Assembly: GCA_963575745.1 (NCBI GenBank)
Contig: CAUYUJ010017659.1
Location: 21,001 to 85,000 of the forward strand
Length of the DNA: 64,000 nucleotides
Direction of reading: 5' to 3'
Source of the DNA: Prorocentrum cordatum
Taxonomy: Eukaryota > Sar > Dinophyceae > Prorocentrales > Prorocentraceae
The translations under genes were made by a program, and so were the position numbers. A model generated the notes under the pieces. That model did no database searches. It worked only from the letters and a program-made list of their open reading frames with translations, and was not told the DNA's origin. Every line of letters starts with the position of its first letter. The first letter of the stretch is position 1. Below, in pieces: positions 29,261 through 41,339 of the stretch.

Positions 29261-30764
29261 CAAGTCGGAGCGTAGCGCTGCGTCAGCGATGCAGCGCGAT
29301 GTGAGCCCTATCGTTCTCCATCCCGACGTCCCCAATCCATCGGCGATGCGGTGCGATCCTCCGACTTGGAGGCGGCGGGGGGTCTTCTCTGGATGGGCAT
29401 TGGAAGCGTTGGCCAAGATCTGGAGAGGTCAAAGCTGGGCAGTACCCATTCAAGGCAGGCGGTCCCGATGGGAGGGAGGTCGAAATCTGCACGCAAGCGC
29501 CCCCGCCTCCCAGTCTCTCTGGCTGGAACAGTAAGCGGGCCGCCTCTGCCCAAGCCACAGACACGTCGTGACTTGAAACGGCCCCACGGCCCAGTGAGGG
29601 CCGCCGAAGTTTGCCGAACATGTCTTGGCATTTTTGTTATGCACGACGTCGGATGGAGCCGCCGCTCTCAGTCACCGACCCCGTCTGCTCTGGCCGTTTG
29701 GAGTTCCGTTGCATCTTCGGGGGGCCTCGTCTGCCCTCAAGACTGTGCCTCGTTGGTGTGCCCAGCGCGGGTTCGATGCGGATTCGACGCGGATTCGGCG
29801 AACACGGATTCGACGCGGATTCGACCCGGATAGTGGCGCATCGGGACGGGCAAGGTCTTTTGGGCGAGACTAGGACGAGGATGAATCCGCTCCAGAGCGT
29901 TCCGGAACCGTTCCGGAACCGCCGGATCTCAGAGATTCTCGTTTTGTCTTAGACATGATCGATTCTCGATTCTCGCCCTGGCCTCGTCTTAGTTCCCCCG
30001 AAAAAGCAACACAGCCGGAGGCCTCCGCTCAGCTCGCTCCGCCCGCCTCGGAATATCCGCGGAGGCCTCCGCGGCGCGCCAGCCCCTCGGCGGAGAGCTA
30101 TGCCCCGCGAGTCCCCAGAGCGCCCTGCCGCGGAAGCGGTCGGCGCCATACCCCTGACCGCCATCGTCACGCACGCGGTGGTCCAGCTCTACCTGGAGGA
30201 GCCCGCCCTCCGATGCGGGCGTTGCGATTTTGTTTCGCAGCAGGCGTGTTCGCCTGGCGTCCCCCCCCCCCGCCCCGCGGCCGCCTGCCTCCCCCTTTTC
30301 CCTCTCCCGCACGCTGGCCAATTCGCTTTTCGGTGCCTCCGTCTAGCTCCTTCGCTGGTGCAGCCAACTCTTCATCGCCGCCGACAGAAAAAGTGTTTGC
30401 CTGACGTCCCTTTTCTCCCCCTCTTGCTGCCGGACAATCAGAGCCGGCCGTCTCCAGGCCCCCCCCCGAGCGCGCGCGCGGACTGCTCCTGCGACGTAAG
30501 AAGCTTTTATCTGGCGTCGGGCCCCGGGACCCTCACAGGTCGATTTGGCCCTGAAAATGGCGCATGCAGGCGAGGCCTGGGATTCCGGTCGTGATGTTTC
30601 GAGATGGTGTTGCCGCTTTGTGGGACGTCGGAGCTTAGTGCTTACGGTCCTCACTGCCATGTCTTTTTTTGTTTTGGTTGTGGCACCTTATAAACGGTTA
30701 GACGGCATTAAAAGGCTCACCATCAGCAGCATACAACTTGTTACAACGAGCTTGTGGCACGCAT
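29261..30764. other. Unassigned stretch
   Basis: 29765-29830 is a short array of GGATTCGACGC units. A frame at 30100-30260 (RPAAEAVGAIPLTAIVTHAV, then VQLYLEEPALRCGRC) looks more protein-like than its neighbours but has no recognisable family or limits. The rest holds nothing I can identify. Confidence 0.3.
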
Positions 30765-32150
30765 ACCTGATCGACCCATGAACCCGGATAGGAATATAGT
30801 AATGTAAGGCATGGCGGCGTTTCAAAGACACTTGATTGGGAGAGGCAAGTGCAATGCTGAGTGTATCGATCTTGATGTACCGTGCCGAGGGCTGTGCTGT
30901 GCTGCGCCGTGCTGAACTGCGCTGTGCCATGCCGCGATTGTGTTCTGTAGCCTTTGCATCCGAGTCCTGACCGAACTGATCCGGATCTTAAGCTCGAGCT
31001 GCCTGAGCACATAGTGGTTGCCCAAGAGCTATATAACAGGGGGACATGCTAATTAGGAGGACGCGCCGCGGAACGTCCCAAGGGACGCGCCAGGCGACGT
31101 GCCAGGGGACGTGCCATGGGCACGCACCGCGGGACGTGCCAAAGGGACGCGCTACGAAACGTGCCAATGGACGTGCCACGGGACGTGCCAGGGGACGCGC
31201 CGCGCGACGTGCCAGGGGGACTCGCCACGGGACGCGCCACGGAACGTGCCAATGAACGTGCCAGGTTGCAGTGCTGAATGTATCGAGTTTGATGTACCGT
31301 GCCGAGGGCTGTGCTGTGCTGCGCCGTGCTGAATTGCCATGTGCTATGCCGCGATTGTGCTCTATAGCGCTGTGGATCGAGTCCTCCTTTGCATCCGAGT
31401 TCTGACCGAACTGATCTGGATCTTAAGCTCGAGCTGCCTGAGCACATAGTAGTTGCCCCAGGGAATTGACAGGGGGACATGCCAGGAGGACGCGCCGCGG
31501 AAAGTCCTAAGAGACGCGCCAAGCGACGTGCCAAGGGACGTGCCATGGGGACGCACCGCGGGACGTGCCAAGGGGACGCGCTACGGAACATGCCAATGGA
31601 CGTGCCACGGGACGTGCCAGGGGACGCGCCGCGCGACGTGCCAGGGGGGCTCGCCACGGAACGCGCCAAGGAACCTGCCAAGGTGCAATGTTGAGTGTAT
31701 CGATCTTGATGTACCGTGTCGAGGGCTTTGCTGTGCTGCGCCGTGCTGAACTGCGCTGTGCCATGCCGCGATTGTGCTCTATATAGCGTTGTGGATCGAG
31801 TCCTCTGTGCATCCGAGTCCTGACCGAACTGATCTGGATCTTAAGCTCGAGCTGCCTGAGAAGATGGTAGCTGCCCCAGAACTAATCGACAGAGGGGACA
31901 TGCCAGGAGGACGCGCCGCGGAACGTTCTAAGGGACGCGCCAGGCGACGTGCCAGAGGACGTGCCATGGGCACGCACCGCGGGACGTGCCAAGGGGACGC
32001 ACTACGGAACGTGCCAATGGACGTGCACCGCGCGACATGCCAGGGGGACCCGTCACGGGACGCTCCGCGGAGCGTGCCAGGCAACTTGCCAGGCTGCAAT
32101 GCTAAGGGTATCGATGTTGATGTACCGTGCCGAGGGTTGTGCTGTGCTTG
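30765..32150 (+). repeat. ACGTGCC/GGACGCGCC arrays, three units
   Basis: It opens with GATCGACCCATGAACCCGG and GTAAGGCATGGCGGCG, then three consecutive units of the family at 5241-6030, with heads near 30850, 31268 and 31687. Unit length is about 420 bases. The heads include AGTCCTGACCGAACTGATC and TTAAGCTCGAGCTGCCTGAG. Confidence 0.85.
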
Positions 32151-32700
32151 GGCGACCTGGACACATGAAAACTCGCGTTTCGCTCAAGACGTTCTCAGCG
32201 CATCCTCATGCTAGACATCCGCCTGGGCTACCTGGACACGTGCAAACAAGCGTCTCGATCGAGACTTCCTCGACACATCCTCATGCTAGACATCCGCCTG
32301 GGCGACCTGGACACGTGAAAATAAGCCTCGGGTTCGAGACATCCTCAACAAGTCCTCATGCTAGACATCTGTCTGGGCAACCTGGAGGCGTGAAACCGCT
32401 CGAGACATCCTCAAGACCTGGGCACGTGAACACAAGCGTTTCACTTGAGAGATCGTCTGAATTCTGGTCCCCAGGAGAGGACAATCTATAACACAAAACA
32501 GGCGTTTCGCTCGAGACATCCTCAACATATTCTGAAACATAAGCGTTTCGCTCGAGACATCCTCAAATATAATTTCGCCGGCCCTGCGCGACCTCGTGAT
32601 TTATCGCAGAATATGTTCGCCGGCCCTACAGCCGTCAGAACCGGGGGTAAACACACTAAAAGAGAACCCTGGGCCCGAGCCTTTTCCGGGAAAACCAGAT
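32151..32700 (+). repeat. 75-bp minisatellite and composite end module
   Basis: Units identical in type to 10646-11345 (CTGGACACGTGAAAA, CGAGACATCCTCAACA) are followed at 32505-32600 by AAGCGTTTCGCTCGAGACAT repeats, the CCGCCGGCCC...TTTATCGCAGAATATG section, and AAAGAGAACCCTGGGCCCG near 32658. The order of modules is the same as at 10.6-11.55 kb. Confidence 0.8.
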
Positions 32701-32832
32701 GGCACAAATTAAACGTAATATGTTTTATACGGCGATCTTAGTGTTAGGGTAAGGCCAACATAAGCACTTGTAGAAGTTATGAAAATATTGAGACATTAGT
32801 AAACATTTAAGAAAAGCGTGTGCGCTTACGAA

Positions 32833-33913
32833 AACATGATGGACCCACGAACCCGGAAAGGGATATAGACATGTGCAGCATGGTCACGTTTTCACGATAT
32901 CCAACTGGGCGACACCTCACGAAACATCCCACGAGACACCCCGCGAAACATCCCAGGAGACACCTCACGAAACAACCCACGAGACACCTCACGAAACATT
33001 CCACGAGACACCCCGTGAAACATTCCACGAGACACCCCACGAACAGGCAACCACTCAACCAGACACCCCACGAAACATTCCACGGGGGTGCGACTGGGTG
33101 TGGTCGTGCTGGGGTGTGGTCGTGCTGGAGTATGTGTCTGGGGCGTGGTCGTGCTGGGGCGTGGTCGTGCTGGGGTGTGGTCGTGCTGTGGTGAGGTCGT
33201 GCTGGGGTGTGGTCGTGCTGGGGTGTGGTCTTGCTAGGGTCGTGCGTGCTGGGGTGTGGTCGTGCTGGGGTGTGGTCGTGCTGGGGTGTGGTCGTGCTGG
33301 GGTGTGGTCGTGCTGGGGCGTGGTCGTGCTGGGGTGGGGTCGTGCTGGGGTGGGGTCGTGCTGGGGTGTGGTCGTGCTGGGGTGGTCTGTGTAGTCGTGC
33401 TGGTCGTGCTGGGGAGCTGGGGGGTGGTCGTGCTGGGGTGTGGTCGTGCTGGTCGTGCTGGGGTGGTCGTGCTGGGGCGTGGTCGTGCTGGGGCGTGGTC
33501 GTGCTGGGGTGTGGTCGTGCTGGTCGTGCTGGGGTGTGGTCGTGCTGGGGTGTGGTCGTGCTGGGGTGTGGTCGTGCTGGTCGTGCTGGTCGTGCTGGGG
33601 TGGTCGTGCTGGGGTGTGGTCGTGCTGGGGTGTGGTCGTGCTGGGGCGTGGTCGTGCTGGGGCGTGGTCGTGCTGGGGTGTGGTCGTGCTGGGATGTGGT
33701 CGTGCTGAGGTGGCCCGCACCCTGTGATTTATCGATCGGGATTTCAAAAACAAGCGTTTCGCCTGAGACATCCTCAAATTTTAATCCGCCGGCCTCCTTC
33801 GACCTCGATATTTATCAGGGAAAGAATCCGCCGGCCTCCTTCAAGTTGGGCACGGGGGGATATGTTTACATACTAAAAGAGAACCCTGGGCCCGCGCCCT
33901 TTCCGGGAAAAAT
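32833..33913 (+). repeat. Composite repeat with 16-bp GTGGTCGTGCTGGGGT array, copy A
   Basis: The head GATGGACCCACGAACCCGG is followed by ACACCTCACGAAACATCCCACGAG-type 24-base repeats (32920-33080). A roughly 620-base array of a 16-base unit follows (33090-33715), interrupted by single short units, and then the CGCCTGAGACATCCTC / CCGCCGGCC / AAAGAGAACCCTGGGCCCG end module. Because 16 is not a multiple of three, the frame cycles every 48 bases and both strands remain open. The resulting Cys/Trp/Gly-rich or Thr/Pro/His-rich frames are not credible proteins. Confidence 0.9.
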
Positions 33914-33949
33914 ATGACAACAACAGATGGGCGACTTCGGAGCTTAAAA

Positions 33950-35082
33950 ACATGATGGACCCACGAACCCGGAAAGGGATATAGACATGTGGAGCATGGA
34001 CACGTTTTCACGATACCCAACTGGGCAACACCTCACGAAACATCCCACGAGACACCTCACGAAACATCCCACGAGACACCTCACGAAACATTCCACGAGA
34101 CACCTCACGAAACATTCCACGAGACACCCCGCGAAACATTCCACGAGACACCCCACGAAACATTCCACGACGACAGGCAACCACTCAACCAAGGCGGTGT
34201 GGTCGTGCTGGGGAGTGGTCGTGCTGGGGTGTGGTCGTGCTGGGGGGTGGTCGTGCTGGGGGGTGGTCGTGCTGGGGTGTGGTCGTGCTGGGGAGTGGTC
34301 GTGCTGGGGTGTGGTCGTGCTGGGGGGTGGTCGTGCTGGGGGTGGTCGTGCTGGGGGGGTGGTCGTGCTGGGGGGTGGTCGTGTGGTCGTGCTGGGGCGT
34401 GGTCGTGCTGGGGCGTGGTCGTGCTGGGGCGTGGTCGTGCTGGGGCGTGGTCGTGCTGGGGTGTGGTCGTGCTGTGGTGAGGTCGTGCTGGGGTGTGGTC
34501 GTGCTGGGGTGTGGTCTTGCTGGGGCGTGCTCGTGCTGCGGTCGGGTCGTGCTGGGGTGTGGTCGTGCTGGGGTATGGTCGTGCTGGGGTGGGGTCGTGC
34601 TGGGGTGGGGTCGTGCTGGGGTCTGGTCGTGCTGGGGTGTGGTCGTGCTGGGGTATGGTCGTGCTAGGGTGGGGTCGTGCATTTCGCTCGAGACATCCTG
34701 CCAAAATTCCAGGAAATCGTACAAAAACAAACGAATTAGTCGAGACATCATCGAAATTCCTTCGCGCGGGGCGCTTTTCCGCGTCGCGGTCGGCTCTGCA
34801 AAACCAGCGTTTCGCTGAGACATCCTCAGCAAATTCTGAAAACAAGCGTTTCGCTCGAGACATCCCCAACTCTGCAAAACCAGCGTTTCGCTCGAGACAT
34901 CCTCAACAAATTCTGAAAAACAAGCGTTTCGCTCGAGACATCCTCAAATTTTAATCCGCCGGCCTCCTTCGACCTCGATATTTATCAGAGAAAAAATCCG
35001 CCGGCCTCCTTCAAGTTGGCACCGGGGGACATGTTTACATAGTAAAAGAGAACCCTGGGCCCCCGCCCTTTCCGGGAAAAAA
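33950..35082 (+). repeat. Composite repeat with 16-bp array, copy B
   Basis: Same structure as copy A: head GATGGACCCACGAACCCGG, CCTCACGAAACATYCCACGAG repeats (34030-34180), a 16-base array (34195-34680), CGAGACATCCTC units, the CCGCCGGCC module and AAAGAGAACCCTGGGCCCC. The head starts about 1.1 kb after that of copy A, so the two are a tandem pair with separately sized inner arrays. Confidence 0.9.
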
Positions 35083-35400
35083 TCAGCCGAACTTTCAGAC
35101 GCGTTTCCGATGAAACTGATTTTGGCCGTAGCACTGCATTTCCGATCGCCATCTCAAATTCATGAATGCTAGTTCGTGTTGTAAGTGCTGTGGGCCGTAC
35201 GGGTCGCATGATCAAATTATTTGCGTTGTATGAAATACCGTGTTGCACGCGGTTGTTATGAACCTCACGACGTCGCGACGTTGTGTAGTCATGCGTAAGG
35301 CGACGCAACCAACACACCTGCCATAGAGGGGGTCACGTTCCTCGCACCCAGCCCTTCAGCCGCCCCCATGTGCCCCTCATTTCCCTTGTCCCCCCCAAAC
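35083..35400. other. Gene-free stretch
   Basis: A lower-GC segment with no recognisable frame, RNA or repeat. Confidence 0.35.
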
Positions 35401-35419
35401 AAAAAACGAACACAATCAT

Positions 35420-35491
35420 TATCATCATCCTCATCATCCCCATCATCAGCAGCATCATCATCAGCAGCATCAGCATCATCATCGTCATGAC

Positions 35492-35535
<44 letters not shown>

Positions 35536-35578
35536 CCATCACCATCACCATCACCATCACCATCACCATCGCCATCAT
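35420..35578 (+). repeat. (CAT/CAC)n microsatellite
   Basis: A pure run of CATCAT at 35490-35535 passes into CACCATCAC repeats and ends at CATATAAAC. The upstream part is a degenerate version of the same. Confidence 0.95.
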
Positions 35579-35689
35579 ATAAACAGGGAGGGGGTCCTGG
35601 GGCGCCCTGGGTGCACTGATTTCTCTTCAGGCTGTTTTGGACCCGGCGGGGGTGCTAGAACGCGTCAAAGGAGTGAAAGGAGGCGACGA

Positions 35690-36780
35690 GTGGGCCCGAG
35701 ACTGAGACGTCCAAGAGGTTGCCAAGATGGCCCAAGAGTGCTCCGAGAGAGCCCAAGACCGCACAAGAGCGTTTCAAAATTGGTCCAACATGGCTTGAGG
35801 ACAGCCCCAAAGGGCTTCAAGACGGCTTCAAGAGGCACTCAGGAGGCGAACAAAAACTATCTTTTGACGGTTTGAGGATTTTTTGTGTTCTCGTTGTTTC
35901 GTGTTTCCGACGGTCCAAGACGGCCCACGAGGCCCCAGGGATTAGTTCAGGACAGCCCAATAGGCACCCAAAAAGGGCGCCACAACGGCACAAGAGAGAC
36001 CCAAGACGGCCCAAGAGCGCCCCAAGACGGCCCAAGGGGCGCCCAAGATCGCCCAAGAGGGCCCCAAGACGGCCCCAAGAGGGGCGCAAGAGCGGGACAC
36101 ACGAACCGACACTTTGAGCCTTTCGCCCCAAGAGGCCCCCAGGAGGCCCCAAGGGCCCACGGAGCCCCCTAGAGGCCCAAAGAGGCCTCAAGAGCGCCCC
36201 AAGCGGCCCCCGAGAGGCCTCCCAAACTGCCCTCCAGAGGCCCGCGGGCCGCCTCCCGCGAATTCCAAACGAACGTCAAGAGGCCTCTAACTCACGAGCC
36301 TAGGCACAGCGGCGGGGTGGGCCGAGGGCCACTAGATGGTCCAAGACGCCCAAGACAGCTTCCGGACGGCCCGAGAGGCCCCCAAGACCCAAGAGGCTGT
36401 CAAGAGGTCTCCCACAAGAGATCGAAGAGGCCAAACAACAGTCATTTTCAATAGGTGTTTGAACAATGTTGGCGGTTCCGCCTGTTCCGCTTCCCGACGT
36501 TGCCAGACGCTCCAGGCAGTTCCGAGGATCGCCCCAAGACAGCCCAATGGGATTCAAAAGAGCCCGAAGACGACCCAATAGGCATCAAAAGCACAGAAGA
36601 GACGTCCAAGACGGACCGAGAGTGCCCCAACCGCGGCCCAGGGTCAGGAACGCGAAACGAGAACCCGAGATCTTCGCCCCAGGAGACCCCCAAGAGGCTT
36701 TAAGAGGTCCCCAAGAAGCCCCAAATAGGCCCAAAGGAGCCCCGAGAGAGGCCCCGAGGGCACTTGAGAACAACGGGGAT
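35690..36780 (-). repeat. Microrepeat arrays of the CTCTTGGGG type, reverse orientation
   Basis: Two blocks (35690-36300 and 36330-36780) are made of CCCAAGAGGCCC/CCCAAGACGGCC units, the reverse complement of the units at 0.7, 12 and 15.6 kb. A more unique spacer at 36440-36520 separates them. Short non-array segments such as ACAAAAACTATCTTTTGACG (35850) interrupt the first block, as they do in the plus-orientation copies. Confidence 0.75.
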
Positions 36781-36845
36781 TACAGCACTTATGTTTTTAA
36801 GTTCGCCTGGCAGCTTCGCTACGCTTGCCAAAAAAGAAATAGCAT

Positions 36846-36960
36846 ATGTCCTTCTCCTCCTCCTCCTCCTCCTCCAGTTCCTCCTCCTCTGCGGCCTCCT
36901 CCACCCTCTCCAACTCCTCCTCATCCTCCTTCTCCTTTTTGCCCAAGGAACCCTTACACA
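36846..36960 (+). repeat. (TCC)n microsatellite
   Basis: CTCCTCCTCCTCCTCCTCC with interruptions. Poly-Ser or poly-Leu in plus frames and poly-Glu on the minus strand are by-products. Confidence 0.9.
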
Positions 36961-37669
36961 TTCCCTTCTCCTCGCTCTTCCTCCGGCTACGTCCAGCCAG
37001 GGCGAACAAAAGGGCCCCCGAAGTGCTTTTTGGGCCGGACATGAACCATCGTGGGTGGACCGTAAGAAGGAAGACTTGGAGCCCACTTGGGCCGTCTTCG
37101 TGGCTCTTGGAAGCCCCGGAGAAGAAGTGTCATGCAATAGAGATCCTCAAGAGTTCGACCATCCAGCCCAGCTAGATCCATCTCATCATATGTACATACG
37201 TCGGACCCACGGAGCGGGAGCCACGGCGGGTCACCAGGGGAACCGAGGATGTCTCTCGCGGCACGGCAGTTCTTGAGATTTCAGAGTCCCCTTCGAAGCC
37301 GATGTGTCGAGGATATCCCGAGCGAAACGGCCAGTTGAGGCCATCGGAGCCGTGTCATGTTGATTGGTTCGTGCACCAGGAGCCTGAGAGCAGCGCGGAT
37401 TACACGCATTTCCAAGGTGCGGCTGCCCTCGTCGGGCCGGCGGAATGCGCGAAGCCGATCTTAGCATGCCGTGTGGCATGTTTCGCCCTCTCCTCCGTCA
37501 CATCCTCCATCTCATCGTCTATCCCCGAGCCCTAACATGGCGAGGGCCCACGAGGGGCCCGCCGAGTTCAATCATGTCGTTCATTCCGCCCGCCCATATT
37601 GTCCCACCGCTGTCGATTGGCCGAGTGTCTGTCGGCCGTACGGAGCTGCAGGGAAGCCTCGTGGCGGCA

Positions 37670-38130
37670 TTTTAGGGCTGGGCTTGGGAGCCTCTGGGGG
37701 CATCTTTGGAGCTTCTTGGGAGCTTGCAGGCGGCGTCGAGGGCCAGTTTCGGGGAAACGGGATCTAAATAACAGTTCGGATTGATCGTTTGGGGCCCTCT
37801 GCGAGGCCTCTTGAGCCCTCGTGAGGGGCCTCATGGGCCGTATTGAGGCCTCGTAAGTCAGTTTGAGGCACTCTTGGGAGTGTCTTGGGCTGTCTTGGGG
37901 CGATGTTGAAGATCTGCTGGGCCTGGGCCGTCTTGGAGGGCCACAGTCTCGAAGAGGGGAGAACGCACAAATCATTAAACACCAGCGGGAAATCAATGAT
38001 TTTGGCCCCCTGGGCCCTTCTTGGGGCCTCTTTTGAGGCGGTTCGAAGGCGTCCCGGGCCTTCCAGAGATTTTCTTGGGTGCTTTGGAGCGCTCCTGGAT
38101 AGTCTCGCTCGCCTCATTGTGGGCTCTCGC
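37670..38130 (+). repeat. Degenerate CTCTTGGGG-type array
   Basis: Loose GGCCTCTTGAG/GGCCTCGTAAG units. It contains the non-array insert AATCAATGATTTTGGCCCCC (37990), also found at 1055-1075 inside the first family copy. This ties it to that family. Confidence 0.55.
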
Positions 38131-38329
38131 ACCCAGAGGAGGCTCTGCGGAGGCTCCGCGGGGTTTCCTTCATTATTTGTGTCCCCGTGGCATTCTTTCT
38201 TCTGGGACCGTCAAAAAATAGCCCACGGTGAACAACTGGCCCGAGGGAAAGAACTCAAGGTCCAGCACCCATGTCCTTCCAGACCCATCACCCTCATGAC
38301 AGGGAGGGGGAAAATAAGGAGGATAGGGA

Positions 38330-38392
38330 GGGGGGAGCGAGGAGGAGGAGGAGGAGGAGGAGGAGGAGGAGGAGAAGGAGTAGGCAGGAGGG
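38330..38392 (+). repeat. (GGA)n microsatellite
   Basis: AGGAGGAGGAGGAGGAGG run bordered by GGGGGAGCG and AAGGAGTAGGC. Confidence 0.9.
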
Positions 38393-38799
38393 ACGAGGCT
38401 GGAGGAAGGGATGGCCCTCGATTGCCCCGCACTGGGCCAATGTAGCTTCCAGCGCGACATCATGACCCAACGAGACCGTCAAACTGTCTCGTGGCAGTTG
38501 AGGCGCACGCACCTGTGTGCCCACAAGACAGTGTCTGATTCGCCCAAGCTTGCTGCGTCGATTGCTGCGGGTCAGGTGCTTCGCTCTTGTGTGTTCACCA
38601 TGCGTCTCGCGTGCCTTCACGCCAAGACAATCGGGAACCTTGTACGCCGAGCGGCCTCGACGGTCGATCCGCGAGGCCGCAGCGTGGGCCTCGCTGGGCT
38701 GACGCCGTTGAGAAGCCCTTTGTGGGAGAGTCCGATTACGGGGTCCTCTCCGAGGTGGACGACAGCCGGGCGTTTGGCACCGAGTCCACGCCCTCATCC

Positions 38800-39072
38800 G
38801 CTGGAAGCCTGGAGGAGTGCACGGGAAGTGCTTCGAAGCGGTGGTGTCGCCCTTCTGGAGGTCAGCCCACTGTGAATGAGTGCAGGTCGCTCTGCACTCG
38901 CGCCGGAAATTGCGCCTCACTATTCTTCTGGGGATCAGATGGCAGCAGCGTCAAATGCTGTTTCCCTTTCAAGGCGCCCGTCTCAAGAAGCCGTTTTGAC
39001 TGCGGCAAACCCCGCCGACGTGCCAGCGCAACGGCGCAGCAAGAAGGAGACCCGCTCCAGGCAGGGCGCTGA
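38800..39072 (+). CDS. Possible Cys-rich exon, PAN/apple-like
   Basis: A frame open from 38587 to a stop at 39072 contains GGQPTVNECRSLCTRAGNCA, then SLFFWGSDGSSVKCCFPFK. The spacing C-x3-C-x5-C followed by an aromatic FFW and a C pair resembles PAN/apple-like domains, which are common in secreted or surface proteins of protists. The residues after 39010 become basic and low complexity. No start or splice sites can be fixed. It could be an isolated exon or a gene relic. Confidence 0.25.
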   Translation, partial: AGSLEECTGSASKRWCRPSGGQPTVNECRSLCTRAGNCASLFFWGSDGSSVKCCFPFKAPVSRSRFDCGKPRRRASATAQQEGDPLQAGR

Positions 39073-39139
39073 ACCAGAGTCCGTCTTGAACGCTCCTTTC
39101 TTGTCCATCCTCGCTCCTCTGTTTCTTTCCCCTCCTCCT

Positions 39140-39910
39140 TCCTTGCCTTTGGGCGCATCTTGGAAGTTTGTTGGGGGTGTTTTTGGGGCCTCGAGGGCAT
39201 GTTAGGGGCGCCTGGGAGAGTGTTGAAGGCCTTTCGGGGACCCCTTGGGAGCTTGTTGGAGCCTCCAGCGATCGTCTTCGGGTCCTCTGGGGGGTCAATG
39301 GGGGTCTCCTGAGGGCCACTGGACCGTCTTGAGGCGATTCCGTGGGACTCTTTGGCCGCGTTGGGTTTTCGAAAGGTTGAAACAGCGAGTGTTCTAAAAT
39401 CTGGTCAACATCATTGGAGCATCAATGATGTGTTTCACTTCTCGAGGGCATTCTGGGCGTACTCTCGGGAGCAGCGTGAGCAGCCAGGGGACATCTTGCG
39501 GGAACGCTTCCCAAGGCCGGTGCGAGCTCCTCCTCTCTGGACTTTTTGGCGGCCTCATGGGCCGTCTTGGATCCCATTCGGGCGGGTGGCTGGGCGATCT
39601 TGTGCGCTTCGCGTACTGGTCTGGGTTTTTCGGCAGCCCCGAGCGGCAAGTGCGCTAGAATCGTTCAACACTTACACGAAACGACATGCTCTTTGGTGTT
39701 GAAGGCCTCTTGAGCGTATTGTTGGAGGCATATTGGGCTGCCTTGGGGGCCTCTCGGAATGTATGGAGGCCCTCTTGGGTCGCCTCGAGTCCTCTTGGGC
39801 CATCTCGAGACTCGCTGGGGTGGGTTTGAATTAAATCGGAGCAGCTTGAAACCGTTTTGGCTGTGTTTCGGGTTGTGCTGGAGCCTGGTGGGCGTAAAGG
39901 GGCGCCAGGA
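39140..39910 (+). repeat. Degenerate CTCTTGGGG-type arrays
   Basis: 39150-39345 and 39690-39830 are made of GGCCTCTTGGG/GGGCCATCTCG units, with a less repetitive stretch (39350-39680) containing ACATCATTGGAGCATCAATG. This resembles the interrupted structure of the other copies. Confidence 0.55.
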
Positions 39911-40055
39911 AACAACTCCTGAGGGCGCGAATTTCAGGAGATACACGCTAGTTTGGGGAGGGGGCGGTCGGCCTCAGAGAACACTACAGAACCTCTGCCA
40001 GACAGGAGAGGAGCAGTCATGCACGCCCCAGCGTGTCTCGGGCACGGTGGCGGAT

Positions 40056-41010
40056 ATGCCTGGCCTCGTGTACGAGTGCGACGGCAAAAGCAACGATCGT
40101 GATCTGGCGCAGCTTGCGCTGGAGAAGGCAAAGACGAGCCTTGACAAGGCTGATAAAGCGCGCTCGCGGTCCTTGGCCGCGCTCAGCGAAGCGCGCAAGG
40201 CTTTGCGCGCACAGGATAAGCAGCACAAGCTCCTCACAGCTGCTCAGGGGGGGGGGCAGAGGATGCTCATCGGCCAGCCCCTGCCGCTGGATCTGGGTCG
40301 TCAGAAGCACTGAATCAGGCTGCGAGCGCATACACCGAAGCTCGAGCTTCGCTTACCCAAGCGAAGCGAGCGGAAGACGATACGAAGCAGTTGGGGCAGA
40401 TCGTGGACATGCACGACCACACGCCCCGCGTTCTCGACCACACTGTCAAGGGCCTCAATTGTACCGTGGATCGGGTGAACCGCATGCAGGTGGTAGACGA
40501 CAGGCTGCGCAATGCCACGAGCGAGGCAATTCGTCACCTTGAGTTGGCATTGGACCACCAAACCAAAAGAAGACGACGGCCACCCTCTCGCGCATGCAGG
40601 AGGTTGACAAGCACACGACCGCAGCGCTCAACGAGACCACTAAACCGATCCAGCACACGCTCGGTGAATATTCGGATATGGTGCAGAAGCATGACGAAGA
40701 CGTTACACATACTAAGAAGGAACAGGACACGATAAGATCTGAGCAAACATCGCTCAGTATCACAAGCTGGAGCACCATGTCAGTCGCGTTGTTATACGCT
40801 GCCAGGAACGCGGCGACATTCTTCGCGACAGCGGTGGAGGATCGGGCGAAGCAGGCGGCGCTGAGGAGTTTACGGGGGGCGCTGCGAGATTACGCTTACG
40901 GTCCGCAGCACCGACGGAACAGCAGGAGGAGGAGGAGGAGGAAGAGGAGGAGGAGGAGGAGGAGGGACGACCACGGGTCGAGGATCGAGGGCTCGTCTTC
41001 AGGATTCTCG
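40056..41010 (+). pseudogene. Coiled-coil protein gene, frameshifted
   Basis: From ATG 40056 the product reads MPGLVYECDGKSNDRDLAQL and continues as a long Ala/Lys/Glu heptad-rich coiled coil (ALEKAKTSLDKADKARSR). At the run of ten G (40247-40256) the sensible reading passes to another frame (SSEALNQAASAYTEARASLT ... KQLGQIVDMHDHTPRVLDH). Near 40565-40572 it passes again (TLSRMQEVDKHTTAALNETT ... TKKEQDTIRSEQ), and it may switch once more near 40755 (QYHKLEHHVSRVVIRCQERG) before a poly-Glu tract. The three pieces join into one coherent coiled-coil protein of about 280-300 residues, so this was one gene. The family is not recognised. Single-base indels in G or A runs could be mutation or sequence error. 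Confidence 0.55.
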
Positions 41011-41339
41011 CCCGATCCTCACCCTCCGGATCGTCATTCTCTTCATCTTCGCCTTCCTGATCCTCAGTCTCCACATCCTCACCCTCCTTCTCCACGCTCG
41101 CCTGATCCTCACCCGAGGTACCCTCCTTTTCTTGATCCTCGCCCTCGTCATCCTCAGTCGCCTGACCCTCGCCCACCGCACCACCGCCGCCCCCTCTTCT
41201 GCATGCGGAACACCCCTCTTACCATCGCCATCGATCACAGGCGCACGCCCCTTATTCTCTATAAACAGAAACTCGCCATCTTCGGCGGTGTGTCTCTGCA
41301 ATTTCTAGACTCTTGACAAAGCGGACACCTCATATGAAA

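Noticed and set aside
33055-33917. Long Cys/Trp/Gly-rich and Thr/Pro/His-rich ORFs on both strands
   Set aside because: By-products of a 16-bp repeat lacking stop codons in any frame.
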